From assembly GCA_026989405.1 (NCBI GenBank), contig JALSJL010000019.1:1-33489 (forward strand): a stretch of 33,489 bases of DNA, read 5' to 3'. How positions within the stretch are numbered: the stretch's first letter is position 1; every line of letters starts with the position of its first letter. A program made the translations under genes and the position numbers. The DNA is from Marinosulfonomonas sp. GTDB lineage: Bacteria; Pseudomonadota; Alphaproteobacteria; Rhodobacterales; Rhodobacteraceae. This document shows positions 9,253 through 19,273 of the stretch, piece after piece. The notes below the pieces were generated by a model, which did no database searches, was not told the DNA's origin, and saw only the letters and a program-made list of their open reading frames with translations.

Positions 9253-10620
9253 TCACGCTTCGAGGGCCCGGCGCAACAGTTCCACATCTTCAGCAATCTG
9301 ATGGTCATGGGCCTTCAGTTCTTCGATGCGGCGCACCCCGTGCATGACCGTGGTATGATCGCGGCCACCGAAACGACGGCCGATCTCGGGCAGACTGCGG
9401 GTGGTCAATTGCTTGGCCAGATACATGGCAACCTGACGCGGCCTGGCTATGACCCGGACACGCCTGGGCCCGATCAGGTCAGACAGGCGGATGTTGTAGT
9501 GGTCCGAGACCCTTCGCTGAATTTCCTCGACTGTCACCTTTCGATTCGAGGCGCGCAGAATGTCCGCCAGGCAGTCCTGCGTCAGCTCCAGCGTGATCTC
9601 GCGCCCGACAAGTGAAGCAAAGGCGAACAGACGCATCAACGCACCTTCCAGCACCCGGACGTTGTTGGAAATGCGATGCGCCAGGAATTCAATGACGCCA
9701 TCATCAATCACCAGGCCCGGATACTGCTTCCTGTATTGTTCGACCTTGCACTGAAGAATGCCAAGCCGCAGTTCATAGTCGGTCGGGTTCAGGTCGACCA
9801 CCAGGCCACACTGCAGCCGCGAAATGATGCGATCCCCCAGCCCCTGGATATCCACCGGCGATCGGTCACCCGAAATGATGATCTGCTTGCCCTGATCAAC
9901 CAGCGCATTGAAGGTATGAAAGAATTCTTCCTGGGTGCTGTCCTTGCCGGCGATGAACTGCACGTCGTCCACCATCAGCACATCCACTGAGCGGAACAGC
10001 TGTTTGAAGTCCATCATCTGCTTGTCGCGCAACGCCCGCACGAAGCGATACATGAACTGCTCGGCCGACAGATAGACGACTTTTCGTTCGGGCGTTCTGG
10101 CCCGCATTTCCCAGGCGATCGCATGCATCAGGTGGGTTTTTCCCAGCCCGACGCCGCCATTCAGGAACAAGGGGTTGAACGTGACCGGCCCACCCTCGGC
10201 CACGCGCCGCGCCGCCGCATGCGCCAGCTCATTCGGCTTGCCGACCACAAAACTGTCAAAGGTAAACCGAGCATCCAACGCCGCGCCGATGCCGTCGCCA
10301 CCTGCAGGCTGCCGGCCGGGAGCGACGGCAGGCTTGGCGCTACGCACGGCAGGGCTTGCCGCAGCGGCGTCGTTGGCGGACCGGTCCACGCAAAACTCGA
10401 TGCGCTGAACCTTGGCCCCGGCCTGCAACAAAAGCCGAAGAATCTGGTCCCCCAAATTCCGACCAACCCAATCTCCGATGAAATTGGTCGGCACGTTGAA
10501 CGTCGCGACACCACCGGTGATTCCGGCAAACTTCAGCGGCTCAATCCAGGTCTTGTATTTGTTTGCCCCAACAATTTCTTGCATTTCCGCCTTAACGCGA
10601 CCCCAGGTGTCTTCTGTCAT
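9253..10620 (-). CDS. dnaA: Chromosomal replication initiator protein DnaA
   Basis: AAA+ motifs (NGGVGLGKTHLMHAIAWEM, VLMVDDVQFIAGKDSTQEEFFHTFNAL) and domain IV (ARPRQVAMYLAKQLTTRSLPEIGRRFGGRDHTTVMHGVRRIEEL). Confidence 0.98.
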   Translation of the reverse strand: MTEDTWGRVKAEMQEIVGANKYKTWIEPLKFAGITGGVATFNVPTNFIGDWVGRNLGDQILRLLLQAGAKVQRIEFCVDRSANDAAAASPAVRSAKPAVAPGRQPAGGDGIGAALDARFTFDSFVVGKPNELAHAAARRVAEGGPVTFNPLFLNGGVGLGKTHLMHAIAWEMRARTPERKVVYLSAEQFMYRFVRALRDKQMMDFKQLFRSVDVLMVDDVQFIAGKDSTQEEFFHTFNALVDQGKQIIISGDRSPVDIQGLGDRIISRLQCGLVVDLNPTDYELRLGILQCKVEQYRKQYPGLVIDDGVIEFLAHRISNNVRVLEGALMRLFAFASLVGREITLELTQDCLADILRASNRKVTVEEIQRRVSDHYNIRLSDLIGPRRVRVIARPRQVAMYLAKQLTTRSLPEIGRRFGGRDHTTVMHGVRRIEELKAHDHQIAEDVELLRRALEA

Positions 10621-11096
10621 ATGTTCTTGCCCAATTTTCTATCTTGCCAAGACTGGCGCCAGGCCAGCCCCCGGAACTTCCAACCGTTTTGGAACCCCCT
10701 GTGCCCATCTTCGTTCACATCCCCCTCGAACCCTTCGACGACATTGAAACAGTCGACGTCGACGCCGAGACCGGCATACCTGGCGCGCACCGCAGCGGCG
10801 GCGCTTTTCGAGCGAACTCCGGACCGGCAAAGGAACATCAACATGCCGGGGCGGGTGCCGCCCAGCGCTTCCAGAACCTGCTCCGCAAATCGCGGGTTTG
10901 GGGACATTTTCGGAAACGTGGCCCACTCAACGCAGATCAGAGTGTGCCCCAGTTCCGAGAGATCCGGCGCGCCGACAAAAGACCATTCTGCCTGCGTCCT
11001 GACATCAATCAGCCGAGCGTTCTTGTCGTTCTTCAAACGTGTCCAGGCAGCATTCGGCAGAACCTCACCAATGCCCGGAACAATGCCCGTGCTCAT
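10617..11096 (-). CDS. Rhodanese-like domain protein
   Basis: NARLIDVRTQAEWSFVGAPDL ... MLMFLCRSGVRSKSAAAAVRARYAG, with a CRSGVRS active-site loop. Stop overlaps the dnaA start (ATGA). Confidence 0.87.
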   Translation of the reverse strand: MSTGIVPGIGEVLPNAAWTRLKNDKNARLIDVRTQAEWSFVGAPDLSELGHTLICVEWATFPKMSPNPRFAEQVLEALGGTRPGMLMFLCRSGVRSKSAAAAVRARYAGLGVDVDCFNVVEGFEGDVNEDGHRGFQNGWKFRGLAWRQSWQDRKLGKNI

Positions 11097-11258
11097 CAAC
11101 TGTCCCCCAAGACGATGTGAATCGCAGAGGCAAGCTAGCAAGGCGCAAAGGCGGCATGCAACTTATCTTCTCGCTTGACTCAGAGGTTTGTCACCGCGAA
11201 TCTTCTAAGTGCTTTTGATTGTGTTTTTCTGCCCACAAAAAAAGTTTTTTGCCGAATG

Positions 11259-11285
11259 AAAAAACGCGCCCGAAAGGCGCGCTTT
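11259..11285 (-). terminator. Rho-independent terminator downstream of rpsT
   Basis: Minus strand GCGCGCCTTTCGGGCGCGTTTTTT: GC-rich stem-loop followed by a T tract, 25 nt beyond the rpsT stop. Confidence 0.85.
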
Positions 11286-11309
11286 GCTGATTCTCATTTC
11301 ACCGGAAAG

Positions 11310-11573
11310 TCAGCCGATGGCTTTTACCCGCGATGACAGGCGCGACATTTTGCGCGATGCTGTTTTCTTGTGCATCACACCCTTTGTCACACCGCGCATC
11401 AATTCAGGTTGAACCTGGCGCAGCGCTGTGGCCGCGGCATCCTTGTCACCGGACTCGATGGCTTCCTCGACCTTGCGCAGGAAGGTGCGGATGCGCGAGC
11501 GGCGCGCTTTGTTGATCTGGAAGCGGCGCTCGTTCTGGCGCGCGCGTTTCTTGGACTGAGGCGAATTTGCCAT
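11310..11573 (-). CDS. rpsT: 30S ribosomal protein S20
   Basis: [47 protein letters not shown]...[22 protein letters not shown]. Start trimmed to 11573. Confidence 0.97.
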   Translation of the reverse strand: MANSPQSKKRARQNERRFQINKARRSRIRTFLRKVEEAIESGDKDAAATALRQVQPELMRGVTKGVMHKKTASRKMSRLSSRVKAIG

Positions 11574-11616
11574 GCGTATCGTTCCCGCTATTGGGCTGGA
11601 GTAAATCTGAAGCGCG

Positions 11617-11645
11617 CTTCTAGGCCGAGAGCACAACCGAGTCAA
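11617..11645 (-). promoter_or_regulatory. Putative rpsT promoter
   Basis: On the minus strand: TTGACT, 17-nt spacer, TAGAAG. Located 44 nt upstream of the rpsT ATG. Confidence 0.55.
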
Positions 11646-11764
11646 CCGGTGCGGGCCAAGTTTTTCGGTATTCCGACCGGCGGCTCGGCGCTCCCTGCCG
11701 GGCGCTTCTCGCGTCTTTCGGGTCGCAAACAGCGAAGACGCCCGGATCGGGCGGATGAGCGGCG

Positions 11765-12541
11765 CTATTTGTCGCGAAACTGCGGTTCGCGTTTTTCCAG
11801 AAAGGCCTGCATGCCCTCTTTCTGATCGCAGGTCGCGAACAGGGCATGAAAGGCCCGGCGTTCGAACAACAGACCTTCGCTCAGCGTGGTTTCATAGGAA
11901 CGGTTCACGGCTTCCTTCACCGTCATCACGGCAAGTGCAGATTTCTCGGCGATCTTCTGCGCAGCACCCATCGCTTCATCCATCAGCTTCTTTGCCGGCA
12001 CAACGCGGCTGACCAGCCCGGAGCGTTCGGCTTCTTCAGCGTCCATGAAACGCCCGGTCAGGTGCATGTCCATCGATTTGGACTTGCCAACGAAGCGCGT
12101 CAGGCGCTGGGTGCCACCGATCCCGGCGACAACGCCCAGGTTGATCTCGGGTTGGCCAAACTTGGCGGTATCGGCGGCGATGATGAAATCGCACATCATT
12201 GCCAGCTCGCACCCGCCACCAAGCGCATAGCCCGCAACCGCCGCGATGATCGGCTTGCGTATGCGGGTGATGGCGTTGGCTTCCTCGGCGAAAAAGTCCT
12301 CGGTGAACATCTCGACGAAGGTCTTCTCCGACATTTCCTTGATGTCGGCCCCGGCCGCAAAAGCCTTTTCGGACCCTGTCAGGACGATACAGCGCACCTT
12401 GTCGTTCTTGTCCGCTTCCCGCAGGGCCTGTGCCAATTCGCCAAGCAGTTCGGAATTCAGCGCGTTAAGGGCATCCGGGCGGTTGAGGCGGATGAGGCAA
12501 ACGTCGTCGGAGATATCGACGATGATCGTTTTGAAGGCCAT
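11765..12541 (-). CDS. Enoyl-CoA hydratase/isomerase (crotonase family)
   Basis: [87 protein letters not shown]. Confidence 0.93.
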   Translation of the reverse strand: MAFKTIIVDISDDVCLIRLNRPDALNALNSELLGELAQALREADKNDKVRCIVLTGSEKAFAAGADIKEMSEKTFVEMFTEDFFAEEANAITRIRKPIIAAVAGYALGGGCELAMMCDFIIAADTAKFGQPEINLGVVAGIGGTQRLTRFVGKSKSMDMHLTGRFMDAEEAERSGLVSRVVPAKKLMDEAMGAAQKIAEKSALAVMTVKEAVNRSYETTLSEGLLFERRAFHALFATCDQKEGMQAFLEKREPQFRDK

Positions 12542-12604
12542 GGAAAGCTCTCGAGTGGTTGCGGTCAGGTCAGAACCCTTAGCAGCCCTGCGCCTGCGTT
12601 CAAG

Positions 12605-13456
12605 CTATCTTTGGCAGGTGGGGCAATAGAAAGACGAACGGCCAGATTGCACGATTCGCGTAATTTCACCTTGGCAATGTGGTGTCGGACAGGGTTGCCC
12701 TTGCCTGTCGTAGACGCGAAAATTGTGCTGAAAATACCCCAGCTCACCGTTGGTTTGCCGGTGATCCCGCAGCGAAGACCCGCCCGATTCGATCGCTTCG
12801 GACAAGACATCGCGAATCGCCGGAACCAGTGTGCGGATGCGCCGCGGTGCAAGATTGGCCGCCTTGCGCCTGGGCGAGATACCCGTGCGGTGCAGCACCT
12901 CGCAGACATATATGTTGCCCAGTCCAGCGACGATTTTCTGATCAAGAAGCGCCGATTTGATCGGCGTATTACGCCCGCGCAGGCAAGCGACAAGATAGGA
13001 TTCGTCAAACCCGTTGCCGAGCGGTTCCGGCCCCAGACCGGCCAGCAACCTGTGCTCGTCAAGATCCGGAGTTGCGCACAGGTCCATTGCCCCGAAGCGC
13101 CGTGCATCATTGAACGTGACGCGCGCGCCGTTTTCCATGTCGAGCACCACATGGTCATGTTTTTCGGGCGTCGGGTGCGCCGCATGAAAACGACCTTGCA
13201 CCGCGCCCGAAATCAGCATCCGGCCCGACATGCCAAGGTGGATGATCAGTGTTTCGCCAGAAGAAAGATCGGCCAGGATATACTTCGCCCGCCGGCGCAG
13301 GCGATCTACCCGCTGGCCCTGCAACCGCTCGCCCATGTCTGCAGGAAACGGCCAGCGCAACCCGGCGCGGCGAATATCGGCGCGCGCTATACGCTGGCCT
13401 TCCATGGCGGGCTGCAAGCCCCGGCGGACGGTTTCGACCTCTGGCAGTTCGGGCAC
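12605..13456 (-). CDS. mutM: Formamidopyrimidine-DNA glycosylase
   Basis: (V/M)[14 protein letters not shown]-terminus with probable GTG start at 13456. C-terminal zinc finger [28 protein letters not shown]. Confidence 0.95.
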   Translation of the reverse strand: MPELPEVETVRRGLQPAMEGQRIARADIRRAGLRWPFPADMGERLQGQRVDRLRRRAKYILADLSSGETLIIHLGMSGRMLISGAVQGRFHAAHPTPEKHDHVVLDMENGARVTFNDARRFGAMDLCATPDLDEHRLLAGLGPEPLGNGFDESYLVACLRGRNTPIKSALLDQKIVAGLGNIYVCEVLHRTGISPRRKAANLAPRRIRTLVPAIRDVLSEAIESGGSSLRDHRQTNGELGYFQHNFRVYDRQGQPCPTPHCQGEITRIVQSGRSSFYCPTCQR

Positions 13457-13542
13457 TGTTTCCCCCATTTGCGTCGCGCGGTGCATTGTAACGCCCGGCA
13501 AGAGACCTATAAGAAGGACAAGTTTTCAACTGGCGGCAAGAC

Positions 13543-14298
13543 ATGATGCGCAACTCATCCGGCAAAACCACCCATTTCGGCTTTCGCGAGGTGGATGAAG
13601 ACCAGAAGGCCGGCATGGTGCACGGTGTGTTTTCCAACGTCGCCAGCAAATACGACATCATGAATGACGTGATGTCGGCAGGCATCCACCGGATCTGGAA
13701 AGATGCGATGATGGACTGGCTGGCACCACGCAACGGCCAGCGGTTGCTGGATGTGGCCGGCGGCACCGGTGATATCGCATTCCGCTTTCTCAAACGCGCG
13801 CCGGGGGCCGAAGCGGTTGTTCTGGACATGACCGAGGCGATGCTGGTCGAAGGCCGCAAAAGGGCCGAAGCCGAAGCGCTCGCCGACAAGCTGGACTGGG
13901 TGGTGGGCGATGCAATGGCGCTACCCTTCGAGGCCAACAGCTTTGATCGCTACACGATCTCGTTCGGCATTCGTAACGTGACCCGCATCAATGACGCCTT
14001 GTCAGAAGCCTTCCGGGTGCTGCGCCCCGGCGGCCGGCTGATGGTGCTGGAATTCAGCCAGTTGCCCAATGACGCAATGCAGAAAGCCTATGACCTTTAT
14101 TCATTCAACGTCATCCCGCGGATGGGCCAGCTGATTGCCGGCGACCGCGACAGTTACCAATACCTGGTCGAATCCATCCGCAAGTTTCCCGATCAGGAGA
14201 CCTTTGCAGGCATGATCCGCGACGCAGGGTTTGAAAACGTGAAATACCGCAACCTGTCGATGGGGATCGCGGCGCTGCATTCGGGTTGGAAAATCTGA
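13543..14298 (+). CDS. ubiE: Ubiquinone/menaquinone biosynthesis C-methyltransferase UbiE
   Basis: [73 protein letters not shown]. Confidence 0.96.
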   Translation: MMRNSSGKTTHFGFREVDEDQKAGMVHGVFSNVASKYDIMNDVMSAGIHRIWKDAMMDWLAPRNGQRLLDVAGGTGDIAFRFLKRAPGAEAVVLDMTEAMLVEGRKRAEAEALADKLDWVVGDAMALPFEANSFDRYTISFGIRNVTRINDALSEAFRVLRPGGRLMVLEFSQLPNDAMQKAYDLYSFNVIPRMGQLIAGDRDSYQYLVESIRKFPDQETFAGMIRDAGFENVKYRNLSMGIAALHSGWKI

Positions 14299-15828
14299 AT
14301 GCGCGGCCCGCACAACATCTGGCGGCTGATCCGCACCGGTGCCACGATGGAGCGCACCGGCGCGCTGCGAGTCGTGCTGGATGCGATGGATGCGCCGGTT
14401 TCCTTGCGCATCGCGGCCAAGGTCATCGGATGGCCATTCAAATGGTTGGGCTACAAGGGTGACCCGGAACAGCCGCCCGTGACGCGGGCGCTTTCAGCGC
14501 TCGGCCCGGCCTACATCAAGTTCGGGCAAATTCTGTCAACCCGCCCGGATGTGGTCGGCGAAGAGCTGGCCGAGCAGTTGCAGGTGTTGCAGGACAAACT
14601 GCCACCCTTTCCGGTCGAAGTTGCCCGCAAGACTGTAGAAGACGAACTCGGCCGCCCGGTGGCTGAGGTGTTCTCGGCGTTCAGCGAACCGATCGCCGCG
14701 GCCTCGATCGCGCAGGTCCACAAGGCCAGAAGGGCAGCAGATGGTGTGGATGTCGCCGTGAAGGTTCTGCGTCCGGGTATCGAGCAGGCCTTTCAGAAAG
14801 ATATCGACGCCTTCTATTTCGCTGCAGCCGTGATCGAATTTCTGCTGCCCGGAACGCGCCGGCTGCGCCCCTCTGAAGTCGTGGCACATTTCGAGGGCGT
14901 CGTGAAAGGCGAACTCGACCTTCGGCTCGAAGCCGCCTCGGCTGCCGAATTTGCAGAAAACACCAGGGACGACCCGGGGTTTCGCGTGCCGGACGTCGAC
15001 TGGCACCTGTCGGCCAAGCGCGTCATGACGCTGGATTGGGTGGACGGCATACCAATTCACGACATCGAGGCGCTGGATGCCGCGGGCCATGACCGCAAGA
15101 TGCTGGGCGAACGGGTGTTGGGCCTGTTCTTGCGTCATGCCCTGCGGGACGGCTTCTTTCACGCGGACATGCATCAGGGCAACCTGATGGTCGCCGAAAA
15201 CAGCGATATCGTCGCGCTGGATTTCGGGATCATGGGCCATATCGACGACTACACGCGCCGGGTGTATGCCGAGATTCTCTATGGCTTCATCCGGCGGGAT
15301 TTTCGCCGCGTGGCCGAAGTGCATTTCGAGGCCGGATACGTCCCCGCGGATCAGGACGTGGAAGAATTTTCCCGCGCCCTGCGTGCAGTGGGCGAGCCGA
15401 TTTTCGGAGCATCCGCCAACCAGATTTCGATGGCGAAGTTGCTGAGCTACCTGTTTGAAGTCACCGAACGCTTCGGCATGGAAACGCGAACCGAGCTGAT
15501 CCTTCTGCAACGCACGATGGTTGTCGTTGAAGGCGTCGCGCGCTCGCTGGACCCCGATATCAACATCTGGCACGTCGCCAAGCCGATCGTGGAAGACTAC
15601 ATTCGCGAAAATCTTGGTCCGGCGGCGCTTGTGCGCGATTTGCTGCGCACGGCGAAAGTGCTGGCCCGTTTCGGGCCGAGGCTGCCCGCCATGGCAGAAG
15701 CAGCACTTGTTCAACAGGCGGAAACGCCCGTGGCGCCAAGACGTTCGGCACGCTTCGCCCCGGTCGGGTATGTTCTGGTCGGTGCTGCGCTTTCGACAGC
15801 GGTGATTCTACTTGTCAGTGGCTCCTAG
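14299..15828 (+). CDS. ubiB: UbiB/ABC1-like atypical kinase of ubiquinone biosynthesis
   Basis: LGPAYIKFGQILSTRPDVVGEELAEQLQVLQDKLPPF (KxGQ motif), FHADMHQGNLMV, IVALDFGIMGHID. Confidence 0.95.
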   Translation: MRGPHNIWRLIRTGATMERTGALRVVLDAMDAPVSLRIAAKVIGWPFKWLGYKGDPEQPPVTRALSALGPAYIKFGQILSTRPDVVGEELAEQLQVLQDKLPPFPVEVARKTVEDELGRPVAEVFSAFSEPIAAASIAQVHKARRAADGVDVAVKVLRPGIEQAFQKDIDAFYFAAAVIEFLLPGTRRLRPSEVVAHFEGVVKGELDLRLEAASAAEFAENTRDDPGFRVPDVDWHLSAKRVMTLDWVDGIPIHDIEALDAAGHDRKMLGERVLGLFLRHALRDGFFHADMHQGNLMVAENSDIVALDFGIMGHIDDYTRRVYAEILYGFIRRDFRRVAEVHFEAGYVPADQDVEEFSRALRAVGEPIFGASANQISMAKLLSYLFEVTERFGMETRTELILLQRTMVVVEGVARSLDPDINIWHVAKPIVEDYIRENLGPAALVRDLLRTAKVLARFGPRLPAMAEAALVQQAETPVAPRRSARFAPVGYVLVGAALSTAVILLVSGS

Positions 15829-16701
15829 GGCCGCAAGTTCGAGCTGGAGTGCCGGCTCATACGAAGCGTCTCCGCGTGCCGATTTCCAAAGGCAGTATGC
15901 CGCCATACGCCAGTGGTAAAGCGGCCTGAGAGCTGCGAACCTGTGCGCAACCGCCGGGTTGTCATAGCCGCTCAGGAACTCGCTCTCCTGGGCCGGCGAC
16001 AAGGGCTTTCGACCGGACAGGACCTGCATCGCCGGCGAAAGGAAAGTGGCCAGATCTTCGCTGGGGTCGCCAACCGCCGGACATTGCCAATCGATCAGCG
16101 TCAGGCCGTGTGCGTCTTGTATGATGTTGCCCGGAACCACATCGCCATGCAGGAAAACAGGCGTCTCGGCGTCGACCATCGGGTCGCCGGGCGCCAAGCG
16201 GCGCAAATGCCCGGCGCGGCTTTCGGGACACTCATCGAGTATCGCGTTGCCGATGGCGCGCAACGCCGCGCTGCCGCCTCTCAACCGGCGCAGGCCGTTC
16301 GGGGCCTTCAGACCATGTAGCCGTGCAAGCAATTCGCCGACCGCTCCGGCGCCATGCTTCCACGGGCGGCCGGCAACGAACCGGTAAATCAGGCATGTGC
16401 CAAGCGAAGTCACGACCCGTCGCACGGGTTCCGGGGCAAGCCCCGTGCCACGCAACCACATCAGCGCCATGTATTCGGCTGCATCGTCGTTCGGAAAAAG
16501 AGGCGTTGATGAGCGGGTATCATACAGCTTGCAGACAATCTTCCCGTTTGAAGTTTCGATCATCCATGACCGATTGCTGCGTCCACCCTCCAGGTTGCTC
16601 CAGGGCTCTCCTGCAAGGGATTTTTCGGCTGCGGTCAGTTCACCGCGCAATGTATCCGCGGGCAAACGTCCGGTCGCCTCCGGGCTGACGCTATCCTGCA
16701 A
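15808..16701 (-). CDS. Phosphotransferase family protein (APH/choline kinase-like)
   Basis: Kinase-like motifs VFLHGDVVPGNIIQDAHGLTLIDWQCPAVGDPSEDLATFL. Probable TTG start. The 3' end overlaps ubiB tail to tail by 21 bp. Confidence 0.8.
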   Translation of the reverse strand: MQDSVSPEATGRLPADTLRGELTAAEKSLAGEPWSNLEGGRSNRSWMIETSNGKIVCKLYDTRSSTPLFPNDDAAEYMALMWLRGTGLAPEPVRRVVTSLGTCLIYRFVAGRPWKHGAGAVGELLARLHGLKAPNGLRRLRGGSAALRAIGNAILDECPESRAGHLRRLAPGDPMVDAETPVFLHGDVVPGNIIQDAHGLTLIDWQCPAVGDPSEDLATFLSPAMQVLSGRKPLSPAQESEFLSGYDNPAVAHRFAALRPLYHWRMAAYCLWKSARGDASYEPALQLELAALGATDK

Positions 16702-16756
16702 TTTCCGAGACTCCCACCTGGCGCTTGCTGGAACCTAGAGGGTTGTCTCATGTTGC

Positions 16757-17422
16757 TCAAGCCTCGGGCATGCGCAGCGCCGAAATGTCGGCGGCCGCCA
16801 CTTCGGCGCCGCCCGCCAGAACGATATTCACTGTTGCGCCCGACAGCCGGATTTCCCTGATCAGGGCATAGCTTTCCACCGGCAGGCTGGACACGGCGCC
16901 GTCTTGCCCAACGGTTTCCACCGCGAAAGAATATGAGCCGGGTGCCATCGGCTGTCCATCAGCGTCAACGCCCGCCCACTCCAGCGCGCTTGTGGTCGGG
17001 TCAATCGGCTGGCGAGAAACCTCGGCGCCGGTCGAATTCGTCACGACAAGAACCGCGCCTTGCGCAGCGGCCGGGATGTTCACGTCAAGTGACACCGGGG
17101 AGCCATCAAACTGGACCGGAGCCGCAACCTTGGCTTCCATGCCCACCCATCCGGCGGCCTGCGCAATTCCCATGGCGGCAAATTGCTGACCGAGCCCGGC
17201 GAGCAGATCATTGGTCTTGACCTGTTGCTCCACGCTGGAAAACGTCGCGAGCTGCACCGCATAGTCCGTCGATTCGATTGGATTGAGCGGATCCTGATTT
17301 TGCATTTGTGCAGTCAACATCGTCAGGAATGTCTGAAAGTCGGAACTGACGGCCCGTTTGGCCTTGTCCGGGCCGGGCGTTGTGGCCGGCAACGAGTTGG
17401 TGAGCGTCAAGTCAGTGTTCAT
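16757..17422 (-). CDS. flgD: Flagellar hook capping protein FlgD
   Basis: FQTFLTMLTAQMQNQDPLNPIESTDYAVQLATFSSVEQQVKTNDLL is a classic FlgD N-terminus. Confidence 0.93.
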   Translation of the reverse strand: MNTDLTLTNSLPATTPGPDKAKRAVSSDFQTFLTMLTAQMQNQDPLNPIESTDYAVQLATFSSVEQQVKTNDLLAGLGQQFAAMGIAQAAGWVGMEAKVAAPVQFDGSPVSLDVNIPAAAQGAVLVVTNSTGAEVSRQPIDPTTSALEWAGVDADGQPMAPGSYSFAVETVGQDGAVSSLPVESYALIREIRLSGATVNIVLAGGAEVAAADISALRMPEA

Positions 17423-17433
17423 CTGGTTGATCC

Positions 17434-19164
17434 TTACAGTCTGATGTCCAGCCGCCCGTCGTTTTCGAACGAGACCTGGATATGGGGTGTTTCCTGCGAT
17501 TCAGGGTCGCCGGATACCGCCCGACCCATTGAATGTTCATGGTCTTGTCGCCCACCCTCACCCCCGAAAGAGTCGCCCGACCGGCTGGCGAAGGCGAAAT
17601 CGAGCTGCGAATACCCCAGGTCTTTCAACTGGGTCGCAAGCTGGTCGATATGCCGGCGGAGGTAGTCCAGAGTGTCGGGCCGTTCGGCAGAAACCGTCAC
17701 GACCATGGCGCCGTCCTGCACCTGAAGCGTCATGCGGACACGGCCGAGCTCTTCGGGGTTCAGCAAGAGTTCCACCGGGCGGTCGCGCAGGGCGACCGCG
17801 GCATGTGCGATCTGCTCCATCACCTTGGGAGCATGCGCCTCCCAGCCAGGAATCCGCGCCGGAGGGGCTGCCGGGTTGGTGTCCCTGACAGCGGCGGGTG
17901 CAGCCGCGGCAATGGCATCATCACTTTCGCCGGCCAAGGCAGTCTCTCGGGTCACCATCTGTTCTGATGTCCCGGTCGAAACGGCGGGAATTGCGGTTTC
18001 GGTTCTGGCACCATCCGGTGACACGGCCGACATGACCGGCTGGTCTTTTGCCGGCTGACGCCGGATTTCCCCCGGGGTCTCGGAATTCGGGGGCCGATGT
18101 TCCGACAACCCCGCACCCCGCGCGGTATTCACCGGCGGGTTGAGGTCGGACGGTGCGGATTTATTGAGAGCCGATTTTCCCGGTTCCGGGGCCTCTTTCA
18201 GAGAGGGCCCAGACGGTTCCTCCCCGGGATGCCGGGTGCCCGGCTTGGGCGCCATCGCGGTTTCGGCCATGCTTTCGGAGCGATTCCCAAGGGCTTGCGG
18301 TTGTTCGGCGACGGCCTGCGGAGCTTTCGTGTTCTGCTTCCCCTCGACCGGGCGATAGCTTTCGACAGCTTCGTGTTCCGGGCTCGCAACACGGTGCTCG
18401 CGAATCATCCCGGCGACCGCCGGGCCTTGATCCTGCGCCGGTTGTTGGGGCGACGTGACAACCTGCCCGAACCGGGTGGTCTTGCCACCAACCCCGGGCA
18501 TGTCCAAGACCTTTTCGACGCCGGGAGTCTGCGCGGAGCCGGGTGGATTGCTTGCGGTGTTCGGATCTGGATTTTCCTTGGCAACGGGAGCGCCCGATTG
18601 CGCAGGGGATGCCGAGCGCTCCGGCTGGACTGCCACATTCAGGGGCGTCGGGGCCGGACCGGACGGGTTGAAGGCACCAGCAAGTCGAGCCGCATCACGC
18701 GCCTGCCCCGGAACGGAATCGATCTGCATTTTTCCGGGTTGCGGAACCTCCGAGGCCGTCAAACCGCTGGCCGCAACCTTGTCTCCCATGCCTTGCTTTG
18801 CGCCGTCCGCCCCCTGATCGGCGCCAGCAAGCGGATCAACCGGCGCGGCGCGCACCCGGTCGGCACCGGCAGGAGTTGGCATGTCACCCACCCCACCCGC
18901 GACCGGCAGCTCGCCCTCTGGGCCTGATACCTGCATGTCGGGCCTTGAAAGGGGGTGGTCAGCGCCAAGCCCGGTCAGATCGACCTTGCCTTCAACCGCA
19001 ACCTTTTCGGCCGAAGCGAATGGGTCCGGGGTCGCGCCGGTTTCAGCCTCCAGCAGTTCCTGGAACGCATGAACTGCGGGGCCGTCAGCCCCACCGTCGC
19101 GCCCGACTTCAGGGGCTGCACCGATTCTGGCGGGCATGATCAATTGGTTTTGGGCGGGTTCCAT
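17434..19164 (-). CDS. fliK: Flagellar hook-length control protein FliK
   Basis: Long low-complexity Pro/Ala/Glu-rich N-terminal region and C-terminal Flg_hook domain (RPVELLLNPEELGRVRMTLQVQDGAMVVTVSAERPDTLDYLRRHIDQLATQLKDLGYSQLDFAF). Start uncertain (19164 or 19137). Confidence 0.87.
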   Translation of the reverse strand: MEPAQNQLIMPARIGAAPEVGRDGGADGPAVHAFQELLEAETGATPDPFASAEKVAVEGKVDLTGLGADHPLSRPDMQVSGPEGELPVAGGVGDMPTPAGADRVRAAPVDPLAGADQGADGAKQGMGDKVAASGLTASEVPQPGKMQIDSVPGQARDAARLAGAFNPSGPAPTPLNVAVQPERSASPAQSGAPVAKENPDPNTASNPPGSAQTPGVEKVLDMPGVGGKTTRFGQVVTSPQQPAQDQGPAVAGMIREHRVASPEHEAVESYRPVEGKQNTKAPQAVAEQPQALGNRSESMAETAMAPKPGTRHPGEEPSGPSLKEAPEPGKSALNKSAPSDLNPPVNTARGAGLSEHRPPNSETPGEIRRQPAKDQPVMSAVSPDGARTETAIPAVSTGTSEQMVTRETALAGESDDAIAAAAPAAVRDTNPAAPPARIPGWEAHAPKVMEQIAHAAVALRDRPVELLLNPEELGRVRMTLQVQDGAMVVTVSAERPDTLDYLRRHIDQLATQLKDLGYSQLDFAFASRSGDSFGGEGGRQDHEHSMGRAVSGDPESQETPHIQVSFENDGRLDIRL

Positions 19165-19273
19165 CGCAATCCAGACATTTTTTCGTTCCGGGTGAAGATG
19201 GACCAATTTCGTTACGGCATGTTTACCGTTTCCGGAAAATAATGGTGAAACTGAAAGGAAATCGAGAAACCCC

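Noticed and set aside
11097-11260. AT-richer gap between the rhodanese gene and rpsT as a possible oriC
   Set aside because: I could not find canonical DnaA boxes (TTATCCACA-like) or clusters of them; only weak partial matches such as CTGCCCACA. Proximity to dnaA alone is not sufficient. GC-skew and a genome-wide DnaA-box scan would be needed.
11846-13546. 566-aa plus-strand ORF opposite the crotonase and mutM genes
   Set aside because: Antisense to two well-supported genes. Long open antisense frames are common in GC-rich DNA and the translation resembles no protein family I recognise.
14536-15714. 392-aa minus-strand ORF opposite ubiB
   Set aside because: Antisense shadow of ubiB with no recognisable domain.
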